Below, piece after piece: positions 54,252-63,363 of a stretch of DNA of 64,000 nt; within the stretch, counting starts at the first letter, position 1; the number at the start of each line of letters is the position of its first letter. Both the position numbers and the translations under genes were made by a program. The notes beneath the pieces are model-generated. The model did no database searches and was not told the origin of the DNA. It worked only from the letters and a program-made list of their open reading frames with translations. This DNA comes from Arcanobacterium pluranimalium (lineage in GTDB: Bacteria; Actinomycetota; Actinomycetes; Actinomycetales; Actinomycetaceae): NCBI RefSeq assembly GCF_016907845.1, contig NZ_JAFBCS010000001.1, positions 930,001 to 994,000 on the forward strand. Reading direction: 5' to 3'.

Positions 54252-55451
54252 TTAACGCCCTACGATGCGAGTTGATATGACGGCTCGGTGTTTGCCGAGC
54301 AGGGGAGTTGCGATGATAGTAGCCGAGTTTGGCAGCTTCGGATCGAGTTTGAGCTTCTTGCGCAATTCTTCGGGCACTACATCCGTGCCGCGCTTCTTAA
54401 TTTCTACACGTCCAACTCCAAGGCTGGCAAGGGCTTTGCGCAGCACTTTAGGATTTAGTTCGCTCACTGCATTTACTTTGAAAGTGGACATATACGGGCA
54501 AAGTATTTCGTCCTCGCCTGTTAAATATGCAATGCGCGCTGAGACGGGTGCTATCGAGTACTGATGTGCCAGTGCCATCATTGATCCCGACCGAATAATT
54601 GCTGGATCTGGCTCGTAAATATAGTTTCCGAGTTGGCGAGGTTCCAGTTCGATCGCGGGCAGCCGAGGATCGGCACTTCCTGAATCAAATACATGCGAAT
54701 TGCCGTCTTTGACGATGAGCGCACTGCGCCCTGGTCTGGGAGCAGTCTTTCCGAGCCAAATAACCGCTTCAATGAGATCGCCATCAGCGCTGCTCCATTG
54801 AACATGAGACGCGCGGGGAAGTAACGAATAATCTAGCCCTGGGGCAACTTTGATCCCGGCGCTGTCAAATTGACCGGCCATCGTGATAGCTTCGCTCAAC
54901 GCAGGATACCACTGCTCAGGATCTTTGATCCTTTTCCCATTTTTTCGCCGAGCTGGGTCTACCCACAATGCATCTGCGTTGAGTGCGTCTAAATCGAGTG
55001 AGTTTCCGTCGGCATGAATCACGCGCGCACCAGGGAAATAACGTAAGTTTGCGCTGGCAGCCGCCGCGGCGTCGTCGTCCATTTCGACGGCGGTGACGTC
55101 CAGGTTCAAGCCGGCGAAAGCTACTGAATCGGCACCGATGCCGCAGCCGAAGTCAAGCACGTGGCGAGCCTGAGCATGTCGGAATCGCTGCGCGTGGAAA
55201 GCCGCAATATTGAGTCGAGTGGCTTGTTCTAAACCGTCGGGTGTGAAAAGGAGTCCTTGTGCAAAATCGCCAAATTTTGCCTGTGCTTTTGCACGCAGTC
55301 GCGACTGGGTGAGAGCTTCGGAGATGAGGTGAGGCTCGTAGCCGGCTTTGCGGAGTTGATCGGTGAGTCCAAAAACATTTGCCTCTGAGTAGGGTGGTAG
55401 AGATGCGAGGAGTTCGGCGCCGCGCCCGCTCAGTAGATCTTTAATGCTCAC
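54252..55451 (-). CDS. Class I SAM methyltransferase with THUMP-like domain
   Basis: A 399-residue protein. The SAM-binding motif is VLDFGCGIGADSVAFAGLN (about 118-136), followed by TAVEMDDDAAAAASANLRYF and DALWVDPARRKNGKRI with a DPAR motif. The C-terminal 80 residues (VNAVSELNPKVLRKALASLG, VEIKKRGTDVVPEELRKKL) match what I recall as a THUMP-like domain of actinobacterial proteins. It probably modifies RNA; the substrate is not known. It is divergent from groES, from which it is separated by the CIRCE region. Confidence 0.75.
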   Translation of the reverse strand: MSIKDLLSGRGAELLASLPPYSEANVFGLTDQLRKAGYEPHLISEALTQSRLRAKAQAKFGDFAQGLLFTPDGLEQATRLNIAAFHAQRFRHAQARHVLDFGCGIGADSVAFAGLNLDVTAVEMDDDAAAAASANLRYFPGARVIHADGNSLDLDALNADALWVDPARRKNGKRIKDPEQWYPALSEAITMAGQFDSAGIKVAPGLDYSLLPRASHVQWSSADGDLIEAVIWLGKTAPRPGRSALIVKDGNSHVFDSGSADPRLPAIELEPRQLGNYIYEPDPAIIRSGSMMALAHQYSIAPVSARIAYLTGEDEILCPYMSTFKVNAVSELNPKVLRKALASLGVGRVEIKKRGTDVVPEELRKKLKLDPKLPNSATIIATPLLGKHRAVISTRIVGR

Positions 55452-55540
55452 GGTATAAGTGTCTCATAGATAGGGGTAAGTATTTCGTTCTGTGAGGGCT
55501 ACGGTGTCTCGTTCGCAGATAGCGAGTTTCTCCACTCGTG

Positions 55541-55567
55541 TTAGCACTCGAATTGACCGAGTGCCAG
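55541..55567. promoter_or_regulatory. CIRCE operator for HrcA upstream of groES
   Basis: TTAGCACTC-N9-GAGTGCCAG matches the CIRCE consensus (TTAGCACTC-N9-GAGTGCTAA) at 16 of 18 arm positions. TTGACC (55553-55558) lies across its spacer and second arm and could be the -35, with TAACCT (55576-55581) as -10, 17 bp away. HrcA binding would block it. Confidence 0.88.
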
Positions 55568-55688
55568 AAGCGGCATAACCTTGAGTATGTATGTAGCAAA
55601 TGCTACTCCCTGGATTGGGCTCGACCCCCGCGACGGCGGGTCCACTAGGTTCGTTAATAAGGTACGAGTTTAGAAAAGGGGGAACCGC

Positions 55689-55985
55689 ATGTCGGTCTCC
55701 ATTAAGCCCCTCGAGGATCGCATTGTCATCCAGCAGGTTGAGGCAGAAGAAACAACCGCGTCTGGACTAGTTCTTCCGGGCAGCGCTCAGGAAAAGCCAC
55801 AGGAAGGCACTGTTGTTGCTGTAGGACCAGGTCGCATCGACGACAACGGTAACCGCGTTCCACTTGATGTCCAAGTTGGCGACGTCGTTATCTACTCCCG
55901 CTACGGAGGAACCGAGGTTAAGTACGGCGCTGATGAGTACATCATCCTCTCCGCACGCGATATCCTCGCAATTGTAGAGCGCTGA
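55689..55985 (+). CDS. groES: Co-chaperonin GroES
   Basis: The 98-residue lid of the GroEL chaperonin. It reads [45 protein letters not shown] and [17 protein letters not shown]. It is heat-shock regulated through CIRCE. No groEL follows; a strong terminator does. groEL must be elsewhere, which is common in actinobacteria. Confidence 0.97.
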   Translation: MSVSIKPLEDRIVIQQVEAEETTASGLVLPGSAQEKPQEGTVVAVGPGRIDDNGNRVPLDVQVGDVVIYSRYGGTEVKYGADEYIILSARDILAIVER

Positions 55986-55997
55986 ATATAGCGCTGA
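55978..55997 (+). repeat. Stop-spanning duplication at the groES 3' end
   Basis: AGCGCTGA (the last codons and stop) at 55978-55985 is repeated at 55990-55997 with ATAT between, so the period is 12 bp. Confidence 0.65.
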
Positions 55998-56008
55998 GCA
56001 TAGAATTA

Positions 56009-56050
56009 TGTGGTTGAGGGGCGGCAAAAGCCGCCCCTCAACCACATTTA
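56009..56050 (+). terminator. Intrinsic terminator after groES
   Basis: TGTGGTTGAGGGGCGGC pairs perfectly with GCCGCCCCTCAACCACA around an AAAA loop (56009-56046), followed by TTTA. Confidence 0.85.
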
Positions 56051-56098
56051 TGGGCAACCCATATGTATGCCTGGGCTGCATTTATGGGCAACCCATAT
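56045..56098 (+). repeat. Two identical 20-bp repeats, each a small palindrome
   Basis: CATTTATGGGCAACCCATAT occurs at 56045-56064 and 56079-56098. Each contains ATGGG-CAA-CCCAT. A diverged third copy (TTTATCAGCACCCCATAC) follows near 56115. The first starts in the terminator tail. Confidence 0.75.
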
Positions 56099-56209
56099 AC
56101 ACTGGCAGTTTATATTTATCAGCACCCCATACTCATGACAGCTGCATTAGCGGACTTATGAGTTCCTGAGCTTATGGATTGACTGGTTGATAGATCAATG
56201 GGCTGATTG

Positions 56210-56243
56210 GTTTGTGGGCTTGTGCACGCACAAGCCCACAAAC
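56210..56243. terminator. Hairpin at the 3' side of the SGNH hydrolase gene
   Basis: GTTTGTGGGCTTGTG and CACAAGCCCACAAAC form a perfect 15-bp stem with a CACG loop. It lies 39 bases beyond the stop of the minus-strand hydrolase gene and probably ends its transcript, though no T run follows. Confidence 0.6.
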
Positions 56244-56281
56244 CTACAAACAGTATTTAGTCAGTCTTATTTATTGTGAGT

Positions 56282-57439
56282 TTATGGCCGATAACCCTCG
56301 ATTAAAGCCGAGTCGTTTGAATTGAGACTCGGCGCATTTTCGGCGTCGAAATCTCGCTTCACATGCTGAGTCAAGATAGCTCCCTCAACATTCCAACCGG
56401 TCTGATTGGGATGCATATAGCTCGCTATTGTGAAATTGCTCAGTGGTGGCACAATCCATGAATGGCTTTGATCGGCCCAACGGTTTGGATTGAGTCCGTG
56501 ACCGGCGAAAGCGTCTTTCACGTTCACGAAGTGGAAACGTTTTGAATCTGTGAGTTCATTGAGCCTGTCAACTGCGTATTTCTCCACGTTATCGTATTGT
56601 GCTTGCAGTCCGCGTAGATCGCGCCCCACGTCGTAACCAGCAGGGCTACCCTCGGGGAGGGAGTAAGACTCGGTACTGAGCAAATCTGGATAGTTCAGCA
56701 AGTAAACGTGGGCTCGTCCTTTGGAGCGCTTGTCGATTTCTTGTAGAAGATTAACTAGTAGATCAGGCCCTTTTGTGCTCGCTACGTATTTCCCGTTCTG
56801 AATTCTTTGATAACAGCTGTTAGCGGCGCGCAAAACGAAGCAGTGAGTGACGATTCCAGCAAAATCTGCATCGTTACCGCCGATGGTTAGGAATACTGCG
56901 TCTGTTTGTTCGTTGACTGCTTTCACTTGGGCATCGTTATATAAGTGACATTCCACGGAGGCAGTGAAGAGGTTTCCAGCAGGAGCGGGTGCAAGCATGC
57001 GATATTCCCAAAAACCGTTATCGAGGGGTACATCGCCGCACAAATGTTCCGCTTTGACGCGCCTCAACCATTCGGCTGCCTGATCGGGATATTGGGCTGT
57101 AGGAATCATATAGCTTCGTGTGATGAAGGCTTTCTTCCCTAAATGTTGAGGAGTGTCGATTAGGTTTGCTCCTACAGCGTTTCCACAGGCCACGTTGCGG
57201 TACGACGCCGCAAGTGTGCTGGCTGCTTTGATGCCATAGTTCTCGGACGATCGGTGACAATTTAGCTCATAGTAGCTGTTAGCGCCATTTCCAGAGGAAT
57301 ACGAATCTCCTAGCTGGACAAAATTGAGTTTTTTCGGTATTGATGACGCTTCGTCTCCCTGTGCTACAAGAGGTGAAGCAAGTCCTGCGAACAGGGAAAA
57401 TGTTGCAAATGCTGCGAAGATTTTCCATTGTTTTTTCAT
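56282..57439 (-). CDS. Secreted SGNH/GDSL hydrolase
   Basis: A 385-residue exported esterase or lipase-like enzyme. ATG 57439 (MKKQWKIFAAFATFSLFAGL, then VAQGD) has AAAGGTG upstream and gives a clear signal peptide. Block I is LGDSYSSGNGANSYY with the catalytic Ser, block III is TIGGNDADF, and the C-terminal HPNQTGW holds the catalytic His. Several cysteines suggest disulfides (CHRSSENY, CLYND-like, CYQRI). This resembles actinobacterial SGNH hydrolases acting on lipids or esters; the true substrate is unknown. Confidence 0.88.
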   Translation of the reverse strand: MKKQWKIFAAFATFSLFAGLASPLVAQGDEASSIPKKLNFVQLGDSYSSGNGANSYYELNCHRSSENYGIKAASTLAASYRNVACGNAVGANLIDTPQHLGKKAFITRSYMIPTAQYPDQAAEWLRRVKAEHLCGDVPLDNGFWEYRMLAPAPAGNLFTASVECHLYNDAQVKAVNEQTDAVFLTIGGNDADFAGIVTHCFVLRAANSCYQRIQNGKYVASTKGPDLLVNLLQEIDKRSKGRAHVYLLNYPDLLSTESYSLPEGSPAGYDVGRDLRGLQAQYDNVEKYAVDRLNELTDSKRFHFVNVKDAFAGHGLNPNRWADQSHSWIVPPLSNFTIASYMHPNQTGWNVEGAILTQHVKRDFDAENAPSLNSNDSALIEGYRP

Positions 57440-57454
57440 GGGGAGCACCTTTCT

Positions 57455-57483
57455 TTCAAATGTGCCGCGGCATGTGTTATAAT
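57455..57483 (+). promoter_or_regulatory. Strong + strand promoter in the hydrolase-whiB gap
   Basis: TTCAAA (57455-57460), 17 bp, then TATAAT (57478-57483) with an extended -10 TGT. It points away from the hydrolase gene into a stretch with no recognised gene. Confidence 0.65.
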
Positions 57484-57503
57484 AAGAACAATGAATTGTT
57501 CTT
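57484..57503. promoter_or_regulatory. Palindromic operator at the start of the cryptic transcript
   Basis: AAGAACAATgaATTGTTCTT, with 9-bp perfect arms, directly abuts the TATAAT box. A regulator bound here would control the + strand promoter and could also affect the divergent hydrolase gene. Confidence 0.65.
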
Positions 57504-57519
57504 GTAGGTACTTTACGTC

Positions 57520-57699
57520 ATGAAAGTGAATAAAAAGAAAAACCTGAGCAATTTTCAAAATAAGAAAACTGCTCAGGCTAGTAGTTTTTCGATTGAGAAT
57601 GACCAGGCAAAACGATCTAGAAACGGCGAATTGATGGGAAATTCATGCCGGCTTACTTCAGATTTCAGATCGCCCAATCCGTGGAGTCGATTCGGCTGA
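57520..57699 (+). CDS. Possible 59-residue small protein, or part of a small RNA
   Basis: The frame starts MKVNKKKNLSNFQNKKTAQA and ends NPWSRFG, with a basic start, no membrane segment and one Cys. It begins 37 bases after a good promoter. AGGTA is 12 bases upstream, a weak ribosome-binding site. A terminator-like hairpin lies inside the frame, which argues for a short RNA instead. I recognise no relative. Confidence 0.3.
   Translation: MKVNKKKNLSNFQNKKTAQASSFSIENDQAKRSRNGELMGNSCRLTSDFRSPNPWSRFG
57543..57589 (+). terminator. Hairpin with T run after the cryptic promoter
   Basis: CCTGAGCAATTTTC pairs with GAAAACTGCTCAGG (one mismatch) around AAAATAA, and TTTTT follows a short CTAGTAG spacer. 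With the promoter at 57455-57483 it would define an RNA of roughly 100 nt. Confidence 0.5.
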
Positions 57700-57723
57700 G
57701 AGTAAAATCTAGCTGTCTAAAAA

Positions 57724-58020
57724 TCAAGCTGTTTTAGTGCGTCGTCGCTGTTGAAGAATGCGTCCACGCTCTTCTTCAGAAAGACCACCCCACACGCCAT
57801 AAGGCTCGTGGTGTGATAGTGCGTAATCGCGACACTGTTCAATCACTGGGCAGTTTTGGCAAATACGCTTTGCGCGCTCAATGCGGCGGCGACGCGGGCC
57901 ACCACGTTCACCTTCGGGGTGGAAAAAGAACTCGGGGTCAAGGCTGTTGCAGCTTCCAAGAATCTGCCAATCCCAAAAGTCCACAAGGGCTCCTTGCACA
58001 TCTCTGATGTGAGCAACCAA
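57724..58020 (-). CDS. whiB: WhiB-family iron-sulfur transcription factor
   Basis: A 98-residue actinobacterial regulator. The four cluster cysteines are at 24, 54, 57 and 63 (C-X29-C-X2-C-X5-C), followed by the GVWGG turn and a basic C-terminus (EEERGRILQQRRRTK). The start is TTG 58020, with GGAAGG upstream. The family binds a [4Fe-4S] cluster and acts with the sigma factor. The subclass (WhiB1, 2 or other) is not settled from sequence alone. Confidence 0.92.
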   Translation of the reverse strand: MVAHIRDVQGALVDFWDWQILGSCNSLDPEFFFHPEGERGGPRRRRIERAKRICQNCPVIEQCRDYALSHHEPYGVWGGLSEEERGRILQQRRRTKTA

Positions 58021-58093
58021 TGGTCACGTCCTTCCTGCGCCAGATGCGCATGCTTACCACCGTTGAAACACATACTTATGGCTCATTTGCCGC

Positions 58094-58131
58094 TAAATAT
58101 GGTATCGGTGATACTTTGTTCAATTTTGAAC
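58094..58131 (-). promoter_or_regulatory. whiB promoter with overlapping palindrome
   Basis: On the - strand TTGAAC (58118-58123) and TATTTA (58094-58099) are 18 bp apart. The -35 is half of the palindrome GTTCAATTTTGAAC (58118-58131), a plausible regulator site. Confidence 0.55.
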
Positions 58132-60053
<1,922 letters not shown>

Positions 60054-60092
60054 ATTTCGAGCATAGTTCTACACTGACTAAGAGAAGTCATT

Positions 60093-60125
60093 TGTGGGTG
60101 GGCAAGTTTGACTTGCCCACCCACA
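60093..60125 (+). terminator. Hairpin after guaB
   Basis: TGTGGGTGGGCAAG pairs perfectly with CTTGCCCACCCACA around TTTGA. No T run follows directly. It separates guaB from the regulator gene. Confidence 0.7.
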
Positions 60126-60158
60126 GTCGTATCGTCTAATTCAGTGGGCTGAGAGAGC

Positions 60159-61142
60159 ATGTCTGAGAAATCAATTTCCCTACAACCGCGCGATATTCAA
60201 GCGATCGATGCGGCGAAATTGTATTACTCCGGTATGACGCAAGCCGAGGTTGCAGATAAGCTGCACGTGGCGCGCCCTACCGTCTCCAAACTCTTAGCTC
60301 ATGCCGAAAAGCGCGGTTTCATTCGGGTGCAAGTCCTTGATCCGCGCGAGCGCGACGAGATGCTCGTCGATACGTTGATTCAGCGTTACCAGCTGCTCGA
60401 TCTGATTTTGGTGAGTCCAGCACGCCCTGATGAAGATTCCTTGCGTCAGTCGCTCGGGCAAGCGGGTGCGAAGCTGCTGAAATCTTTGGTGCGCGACGGC
60501 GACATGATCGGCGTCGTGCCCTCACGGACGGTCGCTGCGCTCGCGGATCATCTTGAGAGACTCCCGCGCCGCGATGTAACTGTGGTGCAAGTTTCTAATG
60601 GACTATCTGAACCGCGTACCGCCGACGGGCAGCCGACGACGATGCAGCGCTTGGCACACGCTTTTGACGCGCGATGTGTGGCGCTCACTGCACCGACTTT
60701 TTTAGGTTCGGTTGCTGTGCAGAACCGATTGATGAAAATTCCTGAGTTTCGCCGGGTGCTAGATCTTGCAGTTCGCGCGCGTATTGTGCTGTATACGGTT
60801 GGGGATATTGCCACGAATCGGCACCTTATTGAGCGAAGCCCGCTCACTCAGCACGATCGAGAAGAACTCTTCGCACGAGCGGTGGGCGACATTTGTTCCC
60901 GTTTTGTGGATGAATCAGGGAGAGTGTGCTTGCCTGATTTCAATAACCGCACGCTCGGTATATCCTTGCCTGATTTGCGTCACAAGGAACAGAAGATACT
61001 TGTGGCGGGCGGCCCGAGCAAAGTGAAAGCTATTCGCGCTGCGCTCGAAAATGGTTACGTAAACCGGCTCGTTACCGATGTAGAAACTGCGCGTGCCATC
61101 GTTCAAAGTTCAAGTATTCAATCGTATTTGCAGGTTATTTAA
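60159..61142 (+). CDS. SorC/DeoR-type sugar-binding regulator
   Basis: A 327-residue regulator. The helix-turn-helix is MTQAEVADKLHVARPTVSKLLAHAEKRGFIRV (about residues 26-57). The large domain is the SorC phosphosugar-binding fold (GVVPSRTVAALADHLERLP, VGDIATNRHLIERSPL, VAGGPSKVKAIRAALENGYVNRLVTD). It is upstream of deoC, so it resembles Bacillus DeoR, which senses deoxyribose-5-P and represses deoxyribonucleoside use. A palindrome before deoC is the probable operator. Confidence 0.85.
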   Translation: MSEKSISLQPRDIQAIDAAKLYYSGMTQAEVADKLHVARPTVSKLLAHAEKRGFIRVQVLDPRERDEMLVDTLIQRYQLLDLILVSPARPDEDSLRQSLGQAGAKLLKSLVRDGDMIGVVPSRTVAALADHLERLPRRDVTVVQVSNGLSEPRTADGQPTTMQRLAHAFDARCVALTAPTFLGSVAVQNRLMKIPEFRRVLDLAVRARIVLYTVGDIATNRHLIERSPLTQHDREELFARAVGDICSRFVDESGRVCLPDFNNRTLGISLPDLRHKEQKILVAGGPSKVKAIRAALENGYVNRLVTDVETARAIVQSSSIQSYLQVI

Positions 61143-61338
61143 TCGATTTGCCCTGCGGCACATATGTTCTGCTTAGGAACTTATGGGCGAGTTTTTGTGA
61201 AAAAATCGGGCTTTAGGGCTTGTTTATACTGATAAACAGCTATTTTTCTCAGATCGTGCTTCCGTGTGCTGGCTCTTCCCAACCGTGCTTTGCCTTGTTA
61301 AGTTGTGGATAACCATCACGAACAAAGGAGTTTCCACG
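61143..61338 (+). promoter_or_regulatory. deoC control region
   Basis: The palindrome TGTTTATactgATAAACA (61221-61238) overlaps a TATACT (61225-61230) that could be the -10 box. A poor -35 suggests need for other input. AAAGGAG precedes the GTG at 61339. Confidence 0.65.
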
Positions 61339-61980
61339 GTGAATAAATCGAAAATGATCGATCACACCCTACTTAAGCCCGATGCAACTCGCGCCCAGGT
61401 AGCACAATTGTGCTCTGAGGCAATTGAGTGGGGGATGGGCGCAGTGTGCGTCAATCCAACATGGATCACAACCTGTGCCGACTTGCTGCAAGGCTCGGAC
61501 GTAAACATCTGCACCGTCGTCGGCTTCCCCTTAGGCGCGATGACGACGCAAGCGAAAGCCTGCGAGGCAAAAGACGCCGTAGCAGCCGGAGCGACCGAAG
61601 TGGACATGGTGATCAACATCGGCGCAGTGAAAGATGGCGACTGGGCATTGGTTGAGTCCGATATTGCGGCAGTCGTAAAAGCCTCAGCAGGCGCTTTGGT
61701 CAAGGTTATTTTGGAAACCTGCCTTCTGACGGACGAAGAAATCGTGCGTGCAAGCCAAGCTGCTGTTGCTGCTGGCGCAGATTTCGTTAAGACGTCCACC
61801 GGTTTCTCAACCGGTGGAGCCACAGCACATGCTGTAGCGCTCATGCGGGACACAGTTGGGCCTGACTTCGGCGTCAAGGCCTCTGGCGGAATCCGCACCG
61901 CCGCTGATTTTAATGAAATGGTAAAAGCAGGAGCCAACCGCATTGGTGCGTCGGCTGGCAAAGTACTCATCGGAGAGTGA
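61339..61980 (+). CDS. deoC: Deoxyribose-phosphate aldolase
   Basis: Cleaves 2-deoxyribose-5-P to glyceraldehyde-3-P and acetaldehyde. GTG 61339 with AAAGGAG gives 213 residues ([20 protein letters not shown]). The Schiff-base lysines are in [10 protein letters not shown] and [11 protein letters not shown], and [14 protein letters not shown] holds the usual catalytic block. An upstream extension of the frame is rejected. It directly precedes the permease. Confidence 0.95.
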   Translation: MNKSKMIDHTLLKPDATRAQVAQLCSEAIEWGMGAVCVNPTWITTCADLLQGSDVNICTVVGFPLGAMTTQAKACEAKDAVAAGATEVDMVINIGAVKDGDWALVESDIAAVVKASAGALVKVILETCLLTDEEIVRASQAAVAAGADFVKTSTGFSTGGATAHAVALMRDTVGPDFGVKASGGIRTAADFNEMVKAGANRIGASAGKVLIGE

Positions 61981-61982
61981 AA

Positions 61983-63344
61983 ATGACAACTATCGAAACC
62001 AACGCTCCTGAAGAGGGCGTAAAGAACGAAACCTTTGGATTGATTAAAGATCCATCCCTACAGCTATCGGACGGCTACCTCAACAAGACGCCGATCTTGC
62101 AATACATTTTGCTCTCGATCTGCTTCCCAATGTGGGGCGCAGCCGCGAGCTTGAACGACATTCTCATCACCCAGTTCAAAGCCATCTTCGAACTGTCTGA
62201 TTTCGCTTCAGCATTCGTGCAGTCCGCATTCTACGGCGGCTACTTCTTGCTCGCTATCCCAGCTTCGCGCGTTATTCGCAAGTGGAGCTACAAGTCGGGT
62301 ATTTTGGTGGGCTTGAGCTTCTACATTATCGGCTGCACGCTGTTCTTCCCAGCTTCGCATATGGCTACCTACACGGTGTTCTTGGCGGCACTTTTCGCTA
62401 TTGCAACTGGTCTTTCGTTCCTCGAGACTTCGTGCAACACCTACTCCTCGATGGTTGGCCCACGTCGTCTGGCAACACTGCGTCTCAACATTTCCCAGAC
62501 GTTCTACCCACTCGGTTCCATTTTCGGAATTCTGTTGGGCAAGTACCTAATCTTCACCGAGGGCGATGCATTGCACAAGCAGCTCGGTGAACTCACTGGT
62601 GCTGAGCGTACGCAGTTTGCTAATGAGATGCTTCAGCGCACCTTGCAGCCTTACCGCTTCATTATCATCGTGCTCGCAATTTTGTTCATCATCGTGGCTA
62701 TTACGCAGTTCCCACACTGCAAGCCGATGCGCGCACATCACGAAGTGAAAGCCAGCATTGGTGAAACGCTGTCTTACCTGGTTAAGAATGCGAAGTTCCG
62801 CGAGGGCATCCTGGCACAGTTCCTCTATGTTGGTATGCAGACGGCGGTGTGGTCGTTCACGATTCGCCTTGCGTTGAACCTTGACGATTCGCTCAACGAA
62901 CGTGCAGCATCGAACTACATGGTGGCAGCGTTTATCGCGTTCTTCCTTGGTAAGGTGCTTGCAAATATCTTGATGACCAAGTTCAATGCTGATCTCGTGC
63001 TCATTGGTTACTCGGTTGCTGGTGTGCTCGCACTCGCTTACGTGATCGCTGTGCCTAATATGACCGCTGTTTACGCAGCCATTCTCACCTCTGGTCTGTT
63101 TGGCCCATGCTGGGCAACGATTTACGCCCGCACCCTCGATTCGATTGAGGATAAGCGCCACACCGAAACTGGTGGAGCTGTGATCGTTATGTCGATTATT
63201 GGTGGAGCTGTGATTCCAGTTATCCAGGGTCTTGTATCGGACAAGCTCGGTTCGATGCAGATGGCATTCTCGGTATCGCTCGTTTGCTTCGTGGCAGTAC
63301 TGGTTTACTTCCTGCGCCGCTACAAGGCTTCGAAGAACGCATGA
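61983..63344 (+). CDS. FucP-family MFS sugar:proton symporter, probably for deoxyribose
   Basis: A 453-residue, 12-helix permease. ATG 61983 has GGAGAG 7 bases upstream; an overlapping GTG at 61977 is possible. It has the FucP-type features FYGGYFLLAIPASRVIRKWSYKSG, ATGLSFLETSCNTYSSMVGP and FYPLGSIFGILLGKYL. The neighbours (deoC, mutarotase-like) match the enterobacterial deoQKPX/M cluster, whose DeoP is FucP-like. The deoxyribose assignment is by context. Confidence 0.8.
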   Translation: MTTIETNAPEEGVKNETFGLIKDPSLQLSDGYLNKTPILQYILLSICFPMWGAAASLNDILITQFKAIFELSDFASAFVQSAFYGGYFLLAIPASRVIRKWSYKSGILVGLSFYIIGCTLFFPASHMATYTVFLAALFAIATGLSFLETSCNTYSSMVGPRRLATLRLNISQTFYPLGSIFGILLGKYLIFTEGDALHKQLGELTGAERTQFANEMLQRTLQPYRFIIIVLAILFIIVAITQFPHCKPMRAHHEVKASIGETLSYLVKNAKFREGILAQFLYVGMQTAVWSFTIRLALNLDDSLNERAASNYMVAAFIAFFLGKVLANILMTKFNADLVLIGYSVAGVLALAYVIAVPNMTAVYAAILTSGLFGPCWATIYARTLDSIEDKRHTETGGAVIVMSIIGGAVIPVIQGLVSDKLGSMQMAFSVSLVCFVAVLVYFLRRYKASKNA

Positions 63345-63363
63345 TTGGAGAGGGTGAATAATT

